Notes under the pieces: model-generated
Seen by the model: only the letters and a program-made list of their open reading frames with translations
Databases searched by the model: none
Told to the model about the DNA's origin: nothing
Made by a program: the position numbers and the translations under genes
Assembly (NCBI RefSeq): GCF_019279795.1
Contig: NC_056748.1
Span: 607,044,636-607,108,635, forward strand
From: Protopterus annectens
Taxonomy: Eukaryota; Chordata; Ceratodontiformes; Protopteridae
Length of the DNA: 64,000 nucleotides
Direction of reading: 5' to 3'
In this document: piece after piece, positions 1-11,017 of the stretch
How positions within the stretch are numbered: position 1 is the stretch's first letter
Layout: each line of letters begins with the position of its first letter

Positions 1-765
1 TATATGCAAAAGGATGTATTATACTCTATTAGTGGTCTGATGAGGGTCAAGTACAGTGGAGTTATAACATCCCTTGACCTGGATGCTATGCCCTTGCGTA
101 TGAGGTGCACTACATAGAAGACTTTCCTTATCACTGTAAAAACTTGGTGGTCAAAGTTCAGATTGCTATCAACCTGTGCTCCGAAGTCTCACACCACTTG
201 GTTGGAACTCGGGGGGGGGGGGGTGCTGTCAATACTGTATTGCAATTTGTAGAGAATTCCATTTTCCCAAAGGGAATAATAATGCATTTTTTGCATTAAG
301 TTTTAGACCATGGCTTTGACACCAATCATTTGATAGTGTTAGTCCTTCTTGTAATATGTTGACATTTTCCCAGTTTGCAATCATCAGCAAACTTGGTGAG
401 CCAAAGGCCATCTACTTTGGCCTGGACTTCTGAGAAATAGATGCCATGCAGTAAAGGGCCCAGCACAGACCCCTGTTGTACTCCCCTGGTGATGGCTCTA
501 TTGATGGAAGTGGAGTCACCAATTTTGACAGTGTGTGCTCTGTCAGTGAGCCAACTGGATACCCATCTAGGAATGTAAGGGTTAATCCATATCTGGGAGA
601 GTTTTTTAATGATGCCAGAGTGGAGAATTGTGTTAAAAGCCTTGGCAAGGTAGAGATAGGCTATGTACACTGTCTTACCTTCGTCCATGGCTTTGGTGAC
701 ATTCTCAAAGAAGTCTACTGGGTTTAATAAGCATAATCTGTGAGACTTACTGTACCATTTCAACT
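1..765 (-). pseudogene. CR1-like LINE A, 3' part (reverse transcriptase fragment)
   Basis: Read on the minus strand this is the middle and C-terminal part of a non-LTR reverse transcriptase. The ORF at 326-763 holds the palm motifs: an AKAFNT box, GVQQGSVLGPLL and the catalytic FADD followed by CKLG. Downstream, at about 1-100, a frame resembles the CR1 post-RT block (LIRPLIEYN). The RT would copy LINE RNA at a nicked target. The copy is broken by frameshifts and a G-run at 213-222, and it leaves the window at base 1. Its sequence is close to LINE B at 785-3576. It probably belongs to the same insertion as the minus-strand endonuclease at 3577-5640, now separated from it by LINE B. Clade assignment to CR1 is from motif likeness only. 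Confidence 0.8.
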
Positions 766-1765
766 ATCCTGCCATTAACTGAGAAAACTACTCATGTACC
801 AACACCTTTGCCCAACAGTTCTTGGAATTCATAAATTCCAGTGCCCTGGATCAACTAATCCATAGTCCCACCAGAGGCTCCAATATCCTAGACCTGGTCG
901 TTACCAACATGGGAAATCAATGCTCCACACCTATGGTCACCCCCTCATTGGTCAGGTCTGACCATAAGCTAATCACCCTTGACATCCACATCCCTCACCC
1001 ACCCCCCCAGTAAAGAAACCTCCGTAAAAAACTTCTCCATAGCCAACTTCATGCTACTCAAGTCAGAAGTGACAAAGTTTATGACACCCATGCAGACGGG
1101 AAATGAAAGTTCGACTGCTGAATCCTACACTAAGGCACTGTACGAGCACATCCACTTGTGCCTGAATTGTGCCATCCCAAATAGAACCAAGATGCTCTCC
1201 TCCAAAAAAAGGAAGCCAATCTGGTGGTCCCCTGCCATAAACAAACTTTGCAACAAAAGGAAGAAACTGTTGCAGAAAAGAGGAAAATCCCAGGATGCAA
1301 AAAAACTCCCTTACCAGCCTCAGTAAGAAGCTGAGATCCCTCATAAAATCCTCCAAATCTAGTTACGAAAATAAAATTGCCAAAGATTCCAAAGACAACC
1401 ACAAGGCATTCTATAGCTATGTCAAGAATCTAAATGGCAATGCTCAGATCAGCTCTGAGCTACAACAGAATGGCATTACATATACTGATCCCAAGGATAT
1501 TGCCAATATCCTGGCAGATCGATTCAGTGCCAACTTCACCCCCCCTCTCACCCCCTAAAGGGCTCATCTCAGTACCAAAAGATTGCCAAATTCTGGTAAT
1601 AATGGCCAGACAGGTATAAAGCGCAGACTCCAAAGCTAAGAATACAACATCCATAGGACCAGATGACATCCCGGGCTGTGTACTACATGAACTACAAAAT
1701 TAACTGGCACCTCACCTAAGTGTCATGTTTAATCATAGCCTCACCTCAGGCTTCATGCCCACTGA

Positions 1766-2500
1766 GTGGCGCACAGCTACAGTTATCCCACTTCACAAGG
1801 GGGAGCCACCTTGGATCCTGGGAACTACCATCCCATCAGTCTAACGAGCCTGATCTGCAAGAGAAGGGAACGTATTATCATGGAACTTATAAACAAAGAC
1901 TTTGGCAACCTTCAAACATGGGACCCCACCCAGTTTGGGTTCGTGAAGGGACAATCGTGTCTCCTGAACCTGATTGACTTCTTCAAATCAGTCTCCAGAG
2001 TTGTGGATGAGGGTAAGGCAGTCCACACAGCCTATCTGGACCTTGCCAAGGCCTTCAACACCATCCCCCACTCTGGAATCATAGATAAACTTACTAAGCT
2101 GGGCATTAATCCCTACATCACTCGATGGTTTGCCAGCTGGCTTACTGACAGAACCCACACTGTAAAAGTAGCTGACTCCAAATCCAGCTCCAGACAAGTG
2201 ACAAATGGAGTACCTCAGGGTTCAGTCCTGGGACCGCTCTTGTTTGGCATCTACTTCTCTGAAGTACAGGCCAACACTAAGGGACTCTGGCTAAAAAAGT
2301 TCGCAGATGACTGCAAACTGGGAGCCATTATTGAATCCCCAAATGATGTGGATATAATACAAAAGGACCTTACAGAAACAGATGCTTGGTGCCAAAGCCA
2401 TGGGCTCAAGCGCAATGCCAAGAAATGTATGGTTATCCCCTTTGGGAAAAAAACATGTACCCATGAATCACCACATAGGTGGCAGTACACTAAACACTGA
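1766..2500 (+). pseudogene. Reverse transcriptase domain of LINE B
   Basis: This 244-codon open stretch is the best preserved RT of the CR1-like family in the window. Visible motifs in order are NYHPISLTSL, QFGFVKGQSCLLNLIDFF, AYLDLAKAFNTIPHSGI (first catalytic Asp block), GVPQGSVLGPLLFGIYF and the catalytic FADDCKLG. It would perform target-primed reverse transcription of LINE RNA. The frame opens without a natural start, because the real ORF2 began far upstream in the endonuclease. It closes early by a frameshift near 2460-2480. The C-terminal region continues in other frames to about 3110. Confidence 0.82.
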
Positions 2501-3226
2501 AAGTGTGATAAGAGACTTAGGGACACAGGTGGACAGTGGTCTCACCTTCAATAACAACATCACCACAACAGTCAAGAAATCCTTCTTTGTGGCACACCTC
2601 ATCACTAAGGGCTTTTCATCCAGAAAAAAGGAGGTAATTGTCCCACTGTAATCATCCCTCATTAGACCCATTATAGAATACAATGCCCCATTTGGAATGT
2701 ACCTCTCAAGACATCTGCAACAACTGGAAAGGCCGGAGAAATACCTCACTAAAAGAATCACATGCCTAAAGCAGATGCCCTCTGCTAACAGTCTAAAAAA
2801 ACTCCAGCTATACTCTGTTGCAAATCGTCTACTCAGGTGATCTCTGCTTAACATACAAGGCCATGTCAAACCCAGAGCTGTTGGACATGCTACACTTAAA
2901 GAAATCCCAATCCCTCAGAACCACACACTCCAAGGATCTAAACCTTGTCATTACAGTGAACAAAACATGCTGGAGGGATAGGTTCCTGACCCAGGGACTC
3001 CCCAGACTCTGGAATAGGCTGCCCATATTGTCGAGCAGCGCTCCTTTTTGGCCCTCTTCAAAAGGAACTTTGACGATTGGATGGGAAATGGGAAAATCAC
3101 CCCGGGGATCACGTCAGTCACCCTGCTAGACAGGGGTCCAGGGAAATAAATATTGTGGGATGAAATGGCCAGGGAATTGTTATGGCTAGGCTTGTATAAG
3201 GCCCTAGGGCCGATAGCCTAGTACTC

Positions 3227-3553
3227 GGGTTCCTATTGCGTGATCGAAAATTGTAAACGGTGAACGAATATTGAGCGAACCCGATTGGTCAAAACATTGC
3301 ATGCATTACATGGAAATCGCCGTAGGGAATATTTTCCCTTTACTTCAATGCAGTGCAATCTCACAGTAGGAATATTTAAGTAGCAGGGGTCTGGGGGTGC
3401 AGGGGGGTTTGCCCTCCTGCCTACAGCATTTAGGTAAGTATAGTTTTTTATTTTTATTCTTTTATTATATTTTCGAAATTTCAAACATCACTCATATGAT
3501 GTCGACCATATGGTGTTCGATGTTTGAAACTTTCGAAAATATAATATAGACCC
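3227..3553. mobile_element. Inverted-repeat non-autonomous element X3
   Basis: A 327-bp insertion separates the 3' end of LINE B from its last 15 bases. The ends can be read as imperfect terminal inverted repeats: GGGTTCCTATT at the left, and GGGTCTATATT when the right end is reverse-complemented. The likeness continues inward through TCGAAA and GAAC blocks. Flanking 8-mers, TAGTACTC and TTTTACTA, agree at 5 of 8 bases and could be an aged target duplication. At 3343-3392 it contains a core (CAATCTCACAG, ATATTTAAGTAG) shared with the elements at 18271, 48375 and 55933. The right half has its own hairpin around ATATTTTCGAAA (about 3466-3545). No protein is encoded. Confidence 0.6.
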
Positions 3554-4084
3554 TTTTACTAACCTATGAACCTATGATTATCCTTGGCTAGGGATGCAAT
3601 TTTAGTTTAATAATTTTTCTTTAGAAGACTTTACAAGATTTCTGATTTTCCTGTTCATGCTTAGCAGGGAACTCTTCTTCTGCAGAGTGATATCCCTCTT
3701 GCTTTTTTACAACAGTTTCTTCCTCTTGTTATATAATCTGTTTATACTTGAAGTCCACCATGGTGGCTTGTTTTTATGGGAAGACCTGGTTTTGATATGG
3801 TGAGGTATAGCAGAGTTTATGCAGTTACTTAAGTGGTTGTACAGGGCATTTGTGTACACTTCTATATAGTGATCAGTGGTGTCTGCGATTGCGGGTGGTA
3901 TGAAGCTTTTTATACCATCGCTTAGTAAGCTGTAGTTAGCTTTGGTGAAGTGTTTTTATAATGTTTGTTCCTGTGAGGGTGTCAGTTCCAGTAGTTACTT
4001 CAAATGAGACTGATTTGTGGTCTGGCCTAACCAGGGCAGGCAGCATGCATGGGGAAGTACAGTAACACCCCATGTTGGTGAGTA

Positions 4085-4630
4085 CTATGTCCAGAACATT
4101 AGAACCCCTAGTGGGAGTGAGGCTGTCTGTTCCAGAGTATTTGTGTTAACAAAGTCCAGGAAGCTCTGGATGAGCATGTTTTTGCTAATGTATGTCTCCC
4201 AGTCTATGGAGGTATTGTTGAAATCTCCCATGACTAAGGTATTGGGCTGTATGGCGAGAGATTCCAGTAAATTGAGGTAGGTGGTGTGCTTATCCTGGTT
4301 CATGGTGGGGGATCCATAGCTAGCAATGATGTAGTATGGTACTTTCCCAATAGTTAATTGGACATGGAGCAGTCTGAGAGAGTCATGCTCTTTGACCAGT
4401 CTCGAAGTGTATTTGGTTTTAATGAAGATGGATATAGTTCCACATTTGGTTCCTTCATACTCATTTTGAAGTCTCAGTGTGTAGAAGGCATTGTATCCTT
4501 GCACAGCCGGGCTGCTCTCAGTGGCTTTGAACCATGTCTCGGTAACTGCACAGACATCAGAATTCTCCAAGGTGAGGAGTGCTTCCAGGGAGCGCAGTTT
4601 CATGTTTAAACTCCTAGCATTAAGCTGCAT
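4085..4630 (-). pseudogene. AP (exonuclease-endonuclease-phosphatase type) endonuclease domain of LINE A
   Basis: A 181-codon minus-strand frame begins LNARSLNMKLRSLEALL and shows the LINE endonuclease landmarks in order: the N-terminal LNARSL block, TETWF carrying the metal-binding Glu, a central VPYYIIASY strand and VMGDFNNTSIDW. The enzyme nicks the chromosomal target so that the RT can prime from it. After the frame closes, the end of the domain continues in another frame as an LDIVLTNMG-like and PDHKSV-like stretch near 4000-4080, where the usual SDH reads PDH. It is a relic. The family is the same as LINE B. Confidence 0.78.
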
Positions 4631-5034
4631 GACCCTGAGTTTGTCTCAATTCAATTTTATTACACTGGAAAACTTGTTATTTTGACATTGCCTAAAAAGA
4701 CATTATGGGGAAGGCAAGAGCCTTTGCAAGTATCTGAAAGCCTAGGGGGCAGGTGCAAATCATCTCTGGCAAAGCAGCAAAGGTCTAACACCCATATCCT
4801 CCCAGGCTGCCAGATACTGGATCCCCCTAGACTGACACTAGAAGTTGAGCCAATTGTTGAAGTCATTCATTTTTTGTTCATACTGTGGCATCATCCTGGT
4901 TGAGAGTAGGACAATGCTTAGGGCTAGGGACAGGAACATTTTTCATTCTTTGGAATGACTCATTTTTCATTCTTTGGAGATGACTCGGTTTCTGCAATTG
5001 TTGGCTGCAGTTACATGAATCAGTGTTTCTCAGC

Positions 5035-5626
5035 CTATGGAACGCCTGTCTTCTTTGTGAGTTGCAGTGCTATTCTTGTCTCAGCCAGTAGTACAGGTTG
5101 AATGTACTCCCAGTGCAGGTAATCTCTTCTATACCTGGGATACAACTTAATCAGGTGATGCAATATGAGACTTGTTTTCTTCCAGCTTCTTGAGAAGTAA
5201 ATGCTCTTTTTACCCTTGAGCATTATTGTTCGAGGTTCTAGTAGCTTACTGTATTTTTCTTTTCTAATTTCACAGCAATGTGTACAAGTTAGAAATGTAT
5301 AGTTTCTGTTCACTCCAAGAAAGACGCCTTTAGCAAAGAGTTATCATTTTTTAGTTTATTGAATGATTACTCTTTCTTCAAACTGGAGTGGCTTCAGAGT
5401 GAGAATAAATAAGCAAGTGTGATAAGGACGGCTTCACAGGTAATGAATGTGTATTGACTGTGACTTTGTTGGGAACAATATCCTTGCTTGAGAGGTACTG
5501 CTTAGGGCATATATTACAGCATACTACAATGTCCATAGGGGCTTGCTTCCTGCAAAAATGCTTCTGGAAATATGTTAAGTGCTGTTTTGACTGAAATCCG
5601 CTATTACTCCAGTCCACATGTTTCAT
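5035..5626 (-). pseudogene. Possible ORF1 remnant of LINE A
   Basis: Two minus-strand frames (5378-5626 and 5035-5313) lie directly upstream of the LINE A endonuclease, where a CR1-type ORF1 would be. The first contains a Cys cluster (VVCCNICPKQY) and the second CTHCCEIRKEK plus a basic stretch. Cys-rich and basic ORF1 proteins are usual in this group and bind LINE RNA. I cannot match the sequence to a named domain, so the call rests on position and composition. Chance ORFs remain possible. Confidence 0.3.
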
Positions 5627-5715
5627 TCATTTCTATGCTCAGATTAATGGGTTTCTTTCAATTATGACGGAGGGAATTGTTTAAAAGTTTTCTATATTTT
5701 GATCAGAGACAACAT

Positions 5716-6035
5716 TTTGCGGCGCAATTGAATACTGTCGTCACCTCACAACAAAAGGCTCCCCAGTTCAATTCTCAGCCAGGGTACCTTCTGCACAGAT
5801 TCTGAATGTCCTTCCTGTGTTCGTGTGGGTTTCTTCCCACATGTCAAAGACATGCAGTAGGTGGATTGGACACTCCAAATTGGCCATGGTTGTAAGAGTG
5901 TGGTGTAGAAGAACTGCTGTTGCAGCGCTAGCCACCTGGTGGTGTAACCTTTGGCTCTAGATCATTGTCACTGTTGAAATGACAGCCTGACCCCATTTGC
6001 TGAAATGGGAATAAAGGGATATGGATGGATGGATT
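5716..6035 (+). mobile_element. tRNA-headed SINE with (TGGA)n tail
   Basis: The element starts GCGGCGCAATTG. It has a degraded tRNA-like head with an internal B-box-like CAGTTCAATTCTC, then a body (GTGTGGGTTTCTTCC, CATGCAGTAGGTGGATTGG, CACTCCAAATTGGCC) shared with the SINE at 35813. It ends in ATGGATGGATGGATT. The flanks GAGACAACAT (5706-5715) and GAGATAACAT (6036-6045) match at 9 of 10 bases and look like the target duplication. This type of repeat is widespread in fish. It is transcribed by Pol III and mobilised by LINE enzymes. Confidence 0.75.
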
Positions 6036-6064
6036 GAGATAACATCACTTTATAGGTCATGACA

Positions 6065-6065
6065 T

Positions 6066-6096
<31 letters not shown>

Positions 6097-6101
6097 CTAT
6101 T
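6065..6101. repeat. (TTTA)n microsatellite
   Basis: About nine TTTA units in a row. Confidence 0.95.
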
Positions 6102-6654
6102 TTACTATGAAGGCTAAACTGATTTACTACACTATTACATGTTAAAGACAAACTTAATGAGGAGGTTATGCTTATTGCAGTAAAACCTGAAATAAACCAT
6201 TGGTGTACAAAGTTATGTAAACAGGTATATGCAACATAAAAGTTCTAAAATATCTAGTTTACTGATCATGTCAGCAATGCGAAGTGTTACGTAATGCAAC
6301 TGTATGTCAAATTTGTTATAAAGTGATGAATAATTCTTCCTGGAAATACACAATGCATTACAATTAAGAATGGAGCGTTTGTATGTGTATATAGAAACAC
6401 TGCAAATGATGGAAATCACAACCCATCAAAAAATAACTGTAGGTGAAACACCTATCACTCATCACTATTCTATGACACTAAAGTTGGTTATTCTGAGTAA
6501 GGGTTGTAGAAGGCCAAAACTTCTCACACGGAGGAATTTGATGGATGCAAATCTACTCCAAAACAATTTATCCAGAGGGGTACAGTGCAGCTTAGAAAAG
6601 TGTTCCACTAGAGATTATCCTTGATTAATGCAAATTTTATTTTTAACAAAAACT

Positions 6655-6689
6655 TACACACACACACACACACATATATATGTATATAT

Positions 6690-6723
<34 letters not shown>
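6655..6723. repeat. (CA)n-(TA)n-(GT)n compound microsatellite
   Basis: A CA run, an interrupted TATA stretch and a GT run follow one another. The CA and GT arms are complementary and can fold into a hairpin. Confidence 0.95.
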
Positions 6724-6725
<2 letters not shown>

Positions 6726-7414
6726 CTAAGTACTGGGAAAAGAAGACGAATATTAAGAAGTAGTAAGTAACATAGTGGGCCTGAAACAGGATGTTTAGGT
6801 ACTATGAAACTCATCTGATGGAATTCTGTAGTTCTAAGTAATTCATAAAGCTGAACAGTTAAAAATAAAATTAAGGTATGAAAGTATGGATTGTAATAAG
6901 CTGAAAGCAATATATTTTTTTCTGCTGATAATCGAATAAGGTAATACACAGTAAGCATGTAAAAGTAAGCAATGATGTGCTCAAATTTTCAAAGTTAAAC
7001 TGAAAGCAGAACTAGAGCAGAGCACTTATGAAGAGTGATGGATCTGAAGTATATAAATGACAGTTTCAGCAAAGTTATGTGAAAGCAAGCTCAGAAAAGG
7101 GACAGCAGGATGAAGACATAACAAGCAATACAAAGTAATGCATAAAAATGTTAACTGCATAGTAACACACTAACTAATAATGGTTCACTGATATGTTTTA
7201 GCAAAGTAGAGTTGAAAAAGATGAAGTAATAGACTACTGCAAAAAAAAAGCTGAATTGGTAAGAGTGAGAAATCGCTCATTACTTTGCATTGTAATAAGT
7301 TTGAAAACATTTTCTTCTTACCAAGTGCTTGTGTGGTATCTGATTTAAAAAGTTATGCTGGAATACTTTCCCTTTCTTTCTGCTAAGAAATCTCTAGTGA
7401 AGCAGTCTCTATAA

Positions 7415-8747
7415 AAAAGGACATGGGAACCTCCAAACACTGAATCCATCCCAGTTTAGCTTTGTCAAAGGAAGGCCATGCTTACTGAATCTGATGAAGT
7501 TCTTTGAAAAGGTCACTACGGCAATGAATGAGGGGAAAACAGTGCATACTGCCTACCTAGATTTAGGTAAAGCATTTGATACAATACCCCACTCAAGCAT
7601 TGTTAACAAACTTACAGAACTAGGTATAAACCCCTTTATAACACACTGAATAGCTAGCTGGCTCACTCATAGGACCCAGGATGCTAGAATTAGTGAGGTC
7701 ACCTCCACAAAGAGGCCAGTCAGTAGTGGAGTCATCCAGGGCTCTGTGGTAGCCCCACTCCTCTTTGGTATCTACTGCCTGAATATCAAAACCAATGTCA
7801 AAGGTCTCTGGCTAACCAAGTTCACAGATGATTGCAAACTGGGAATGGTCATTAAATTCCCCTAAGATGAGAACATCCTTCAGGAAGGTCTAACACAGAC
7901 AAAAGCTTGGTTCCAAAGCCAATGCTTAAAACTCAATACCAAGAAAAGCATTATAGCACCTTTTGAGAATTCTGCCAGTCCCAGGTAACTACACTATGAA
8001 TAAAACACCACTAAATGTTGATTCAATAGCCAGGGATCTGGGACCTCATATACGTAGTAACCAGATCTTTGACCAACATATCCCTAAGGTAGTAAGCAAA
8101 TCCATCTATGTTGCTCACCTTATAAGCAAGGGCATGGCATCTAGGTCTAAAGAGGTCATCATACCACGGTACTCGGCCCTCATCAGACCCATCATAGAGT
8201 ACAATGCTCCCTTCAGTAGTTACCTGACCAGACATATGCAATAACTGGAACGTCCACAAAAGTTTCTTGCAAAAAGAGTACAGGGAGTAAACACAATGTC
8301 CTGGACTGATCACCTGAAAGCCTTGTTTCTTTACTCTGTATCATACAGACTTCTGAGAGGTGATCTTTACCTGTTTTGATGAACCTTTTGCACATCTACA
8401 AAACAAACAGCATTAGAACTACTAGATTAAAAGACCTAAATTTTGTTTACGACATAAATAGGACTTGTTAGAGAGACAGATATGCCTCTTATAGAATTCA
8501 CATTCTCTGGAACAGACTCCCCATCCATGTGAAGCAGAACTCTGCCTTATCCCTATTTAAGTGCAAATGGGACCAATCGATGGGTAACTGGAATATCACC
8601 CCTGGTCTGGCACTTATGTCTCTGACGGACAGAGGCAGTCAGTAAATCACCCCTGATAAAAATTTAATTTGTGTCACATATGGGTTTTATGACTAGGCAT
8701 ATAAGGGCCCTAGTTGTCGTTAGCCTAGTATACACCTATGAATCTAT
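7415..8747 (+). mobile_element. CR1-like LINE C, 5'-truncated
   Basis: The copy begins inside the RT (PSQFSFVKGRPCLLNLMKFF from about 7448). It continues through AYLDLGKAFDTIPHSSI and GVIQGSVVAPLLFGIY to a mutated catalytic motif that reads FTDDCKLG instead of FADD. It then has the CR1 C-terminal block (an ORF at 7963-8244 with EVIIPRYSALIRPIIEYNAPF) and the family 3' end (TAGCCTAGTATACACCTATGAATC). In-frame stops and frameshifts make it inactive. It is the same family as LINEs A, B and D. Confidence 0.82.
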
Positions 8748-9246
8748 ATAAATATTAATGTAGTGCTCTAGGATCTGTCCATTGCATTGCTCAATATCAA
8801 TTAGCTGCGTCATGCTGATGAGCTCCTCAAGAAAGCAAGACATCAACATGGTGGGCAGTACTAGGTCCAATTAAAATGCATTGACAATATATTGTTAATA
8901 ATGTGCTGTTTCACTGAAATTTTCATTAATGTGGGAAATGCGTGTGTATATATCCCATGACATTGTGCACTTTGACATTTTAGCAAATATTGTGGGTCAC
9001 ATCATCCTGACCAGGAAAAAAGTGAAAGAGGAAGGAATGCTGCAAAGACAGGACTGTTTACATTATAGCCTAAGAACTACGTCAGTAAAGCTGGTGCAGA
9101 AAAGAAAAAAACAACACAATACATGACATGATTGTGAATGATGTAAGACTGATAGTGAAAAAGGCTTACTGGTAAATGAAAACTGAGTGAAAACAAGCAC
9201 ATGGATAATGGGGGATTGCTGTCAACAGTGAGGAAATGGGACTGCA
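8748..9246. other. No recognised feature
   Basis: AT-rich sequence with a short ORF (8929-9126) that has no recognisable domain. Nothing further can be supported. Confidence 0.5.
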
Positions 9247-9478
9247 AAATGGTGGCAAGATAAGTTTAAGGTTGTGTAAAGCTCTGGGCAGAGTGGGGTA
9301 GATAACTAGATAGCCATTTGTATAGGAAAGGTCCACCTACGGATCATGTCAGGTGCATGGCTAAATGGTGGCAAGATAAGTTGAAGTTTGTGGAAAGCTC
9401 TGGGCAGAGTGGGGTAGATAACTGGATAGCCACTTGTATAGGAAAGGGCCATCTATGGATCATGTCAGGTGCATGGCT
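9247..9478. repeat. Direct tandem duplication, 116-bp period, two copies
   Basis: The block beginning AAATGGTGGCAAGATAAG (9247) is repeated at 9363 with roughly ten substitutions. Both units share GCTCTGGGCAGAGTGGGGTAG and end GGATCATGTCAGGTGCATGGCTA. No coding signal is visible. Confidence 0.9.
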
Positions 9479-10971
9479 ATCAAATTTTGAATAGGCATAG
9501 ATATAAATATGTTCCCTATTGCAAACATGAGATTTGTAATTGTGAGTCTTTCAACTTTGAAAAATAAAGCTGTATATAGAGAGAAAACATATTAATTTCA
9601 AAACACGTATTGCTATGATACTTCTGCTTTGAGGTACACTCAAACTTGGGGGAATTTCACCTTCCAGCACTCAACTAATTATATGTAATAATTTCAAGAC
9701 CACTATTCACTGGAGTAAGAGGAATATTTTGAAGTGTCACAGTCTTAGACTTTGTATATATGCTCAAATTTTTATAAGATTAGTCTCTGTTATGATGTTT
9801 GTAATTCTGGGCCTTTTAACAGGGATCAATGTAATATCATAAATAAAGAGACTTCTTACTTATTTAGCTTAAGGCAGAAAGGGAAGCAAATAAGAAAGAG
9901 AATTCTCAGACTTAGGCTGGAGTGAAATAAATGACTACTTTTCTTTACCTATAAATGCTTTTCTATTCTGCAGTCTGATTTCTCATTTTGACCTTCGTCC
10001 ATTTTAAAATGGGGCTACATTAAATCAAGTTAAAGAAAGCAGGGACTGAGAGAAAAAAGATAAGATATTTATTGCAAGGTAGAAAGAGACACACTGGCAT
10101 ACAACTTGGAAGAAGTTTGAAGACTTCAGAAGGTAATGAAAACAGGAAATTGGTGGAAGAAAAAGAACTGGCTAAACAGACAAAATGTAAGAGTTTAAAT
10201 AGTCAAATAAAAGATAAACAGAAAAATACTTAAATTGTCAGATAAAGTGCACATACAGATAGATATGGGTGTGATTAAAAATAGACTGAACCTGTTTAAT
10301 GGGGTAATAGCATGGTTACTGTTATGAACTTAGATAAAATTCATATATGTGTCAATCAACAAGATCTTCATATGAAAAAGAAAACAAACGAATTAAAAAA
10401 AACAGCCTGGTCCATTTGATATAAGTGGGGAATAGGTGTCTGCTATGATAGAATCAAAGTATTTTTCAAAGTTTGTTACAAACTAGCCAGATAACTTGGG
10501 AAACAATGAGGAAAGACCAACATTTTGTCCTTTTAATTCATTTTGGGATGATACACATTTTTGATACTTTTATTTAGTATTTTTCAGTGTTATTGCATAG
10601 ATAAATGAGTGTAGTAATGTTAATGTGACAACCCACCTCTGCCAACCAGTAATCAAGGAGCCTCAATCATCACTACTGGCAATAGTGGAGGATGTACACT
10701 GGGACGATGACAAGTACCCACATAGTATTTCCAGATGCAGCTCTCTGCATCCAGTGCAATTTCCTTTAAGAGCACAAAGAGACCACAGTCAGTCCGGGGC
10801 TGGTTCCTCTACCTTCCTACAGATCACCCATAAGACTCCCCACTGGCACAGCTATAGAGGTGAGATCTCAGCTGAATGACTAAGCCAAGACCTCCAGCAC
10901 TCTCTCTGTCAGACCAGTGCTTCATGTCCCTGCCCAAGTAGCTGACACACACACTCTTTGAGGTTTTATTT

Positions 10972-10974
<3 letters not shown>

Positions 10975-11015
<41 letters not shown>
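10975..11015. repeat. (CA)n microsatellite
   Basis: About 20 CA units. Confidence 0.95.

Positions 11016-11017
<2 letters not shown>

Larger units (their letters stand above)
785..3576 (+). mobile_element. CR1-like LINE B, 5'-truncated, nested inside LINE A
   Basis: This plus-strand non-LTR retrotransposon starts within the APE endonuclease domain. In order it shows the end of the endonuclease (ILDLVVTNMG and SDHKLI, 822-1013), a linker (979-1560), the RT (1766-2500), the CR1-type C-terminal block (LIRPIIEYNAPF, LLRGDLCLTYKAM, WNRLPI, 2650-3110) and a 3' end with CCTATGAACCTATGA, which resembles the short tail repeats of CR1. The last bases of the element, 3562-3576, are separated from the rest by a small inverted-repeat insertion at 3227-3553. 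Frameshifts in the linker and RT make it a dead copy. No target duplication was found, as is usual for CR1. Confidence 0.82.
3577..5640 (-). mobile_element. CR1-like LINE A, 5' part
   Basis: On the minus strand this region runs from an upstream Cys-containing frame (5035-5626), through an AP endonuclease (4085-4630), to a linker resembling that of LINE B (WWTSSINRLYNKRKKLL and NLVKSSKEKLLN, about 3600-3770). The linker stops where LINE B would be at about 1380. The RT fragment at 1-765 resumes at the equivalent of about 1955. If both pieces are one insertion, about 575 bp was lost at the junction. The 5' end is not defined. Confidence 0.65.
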
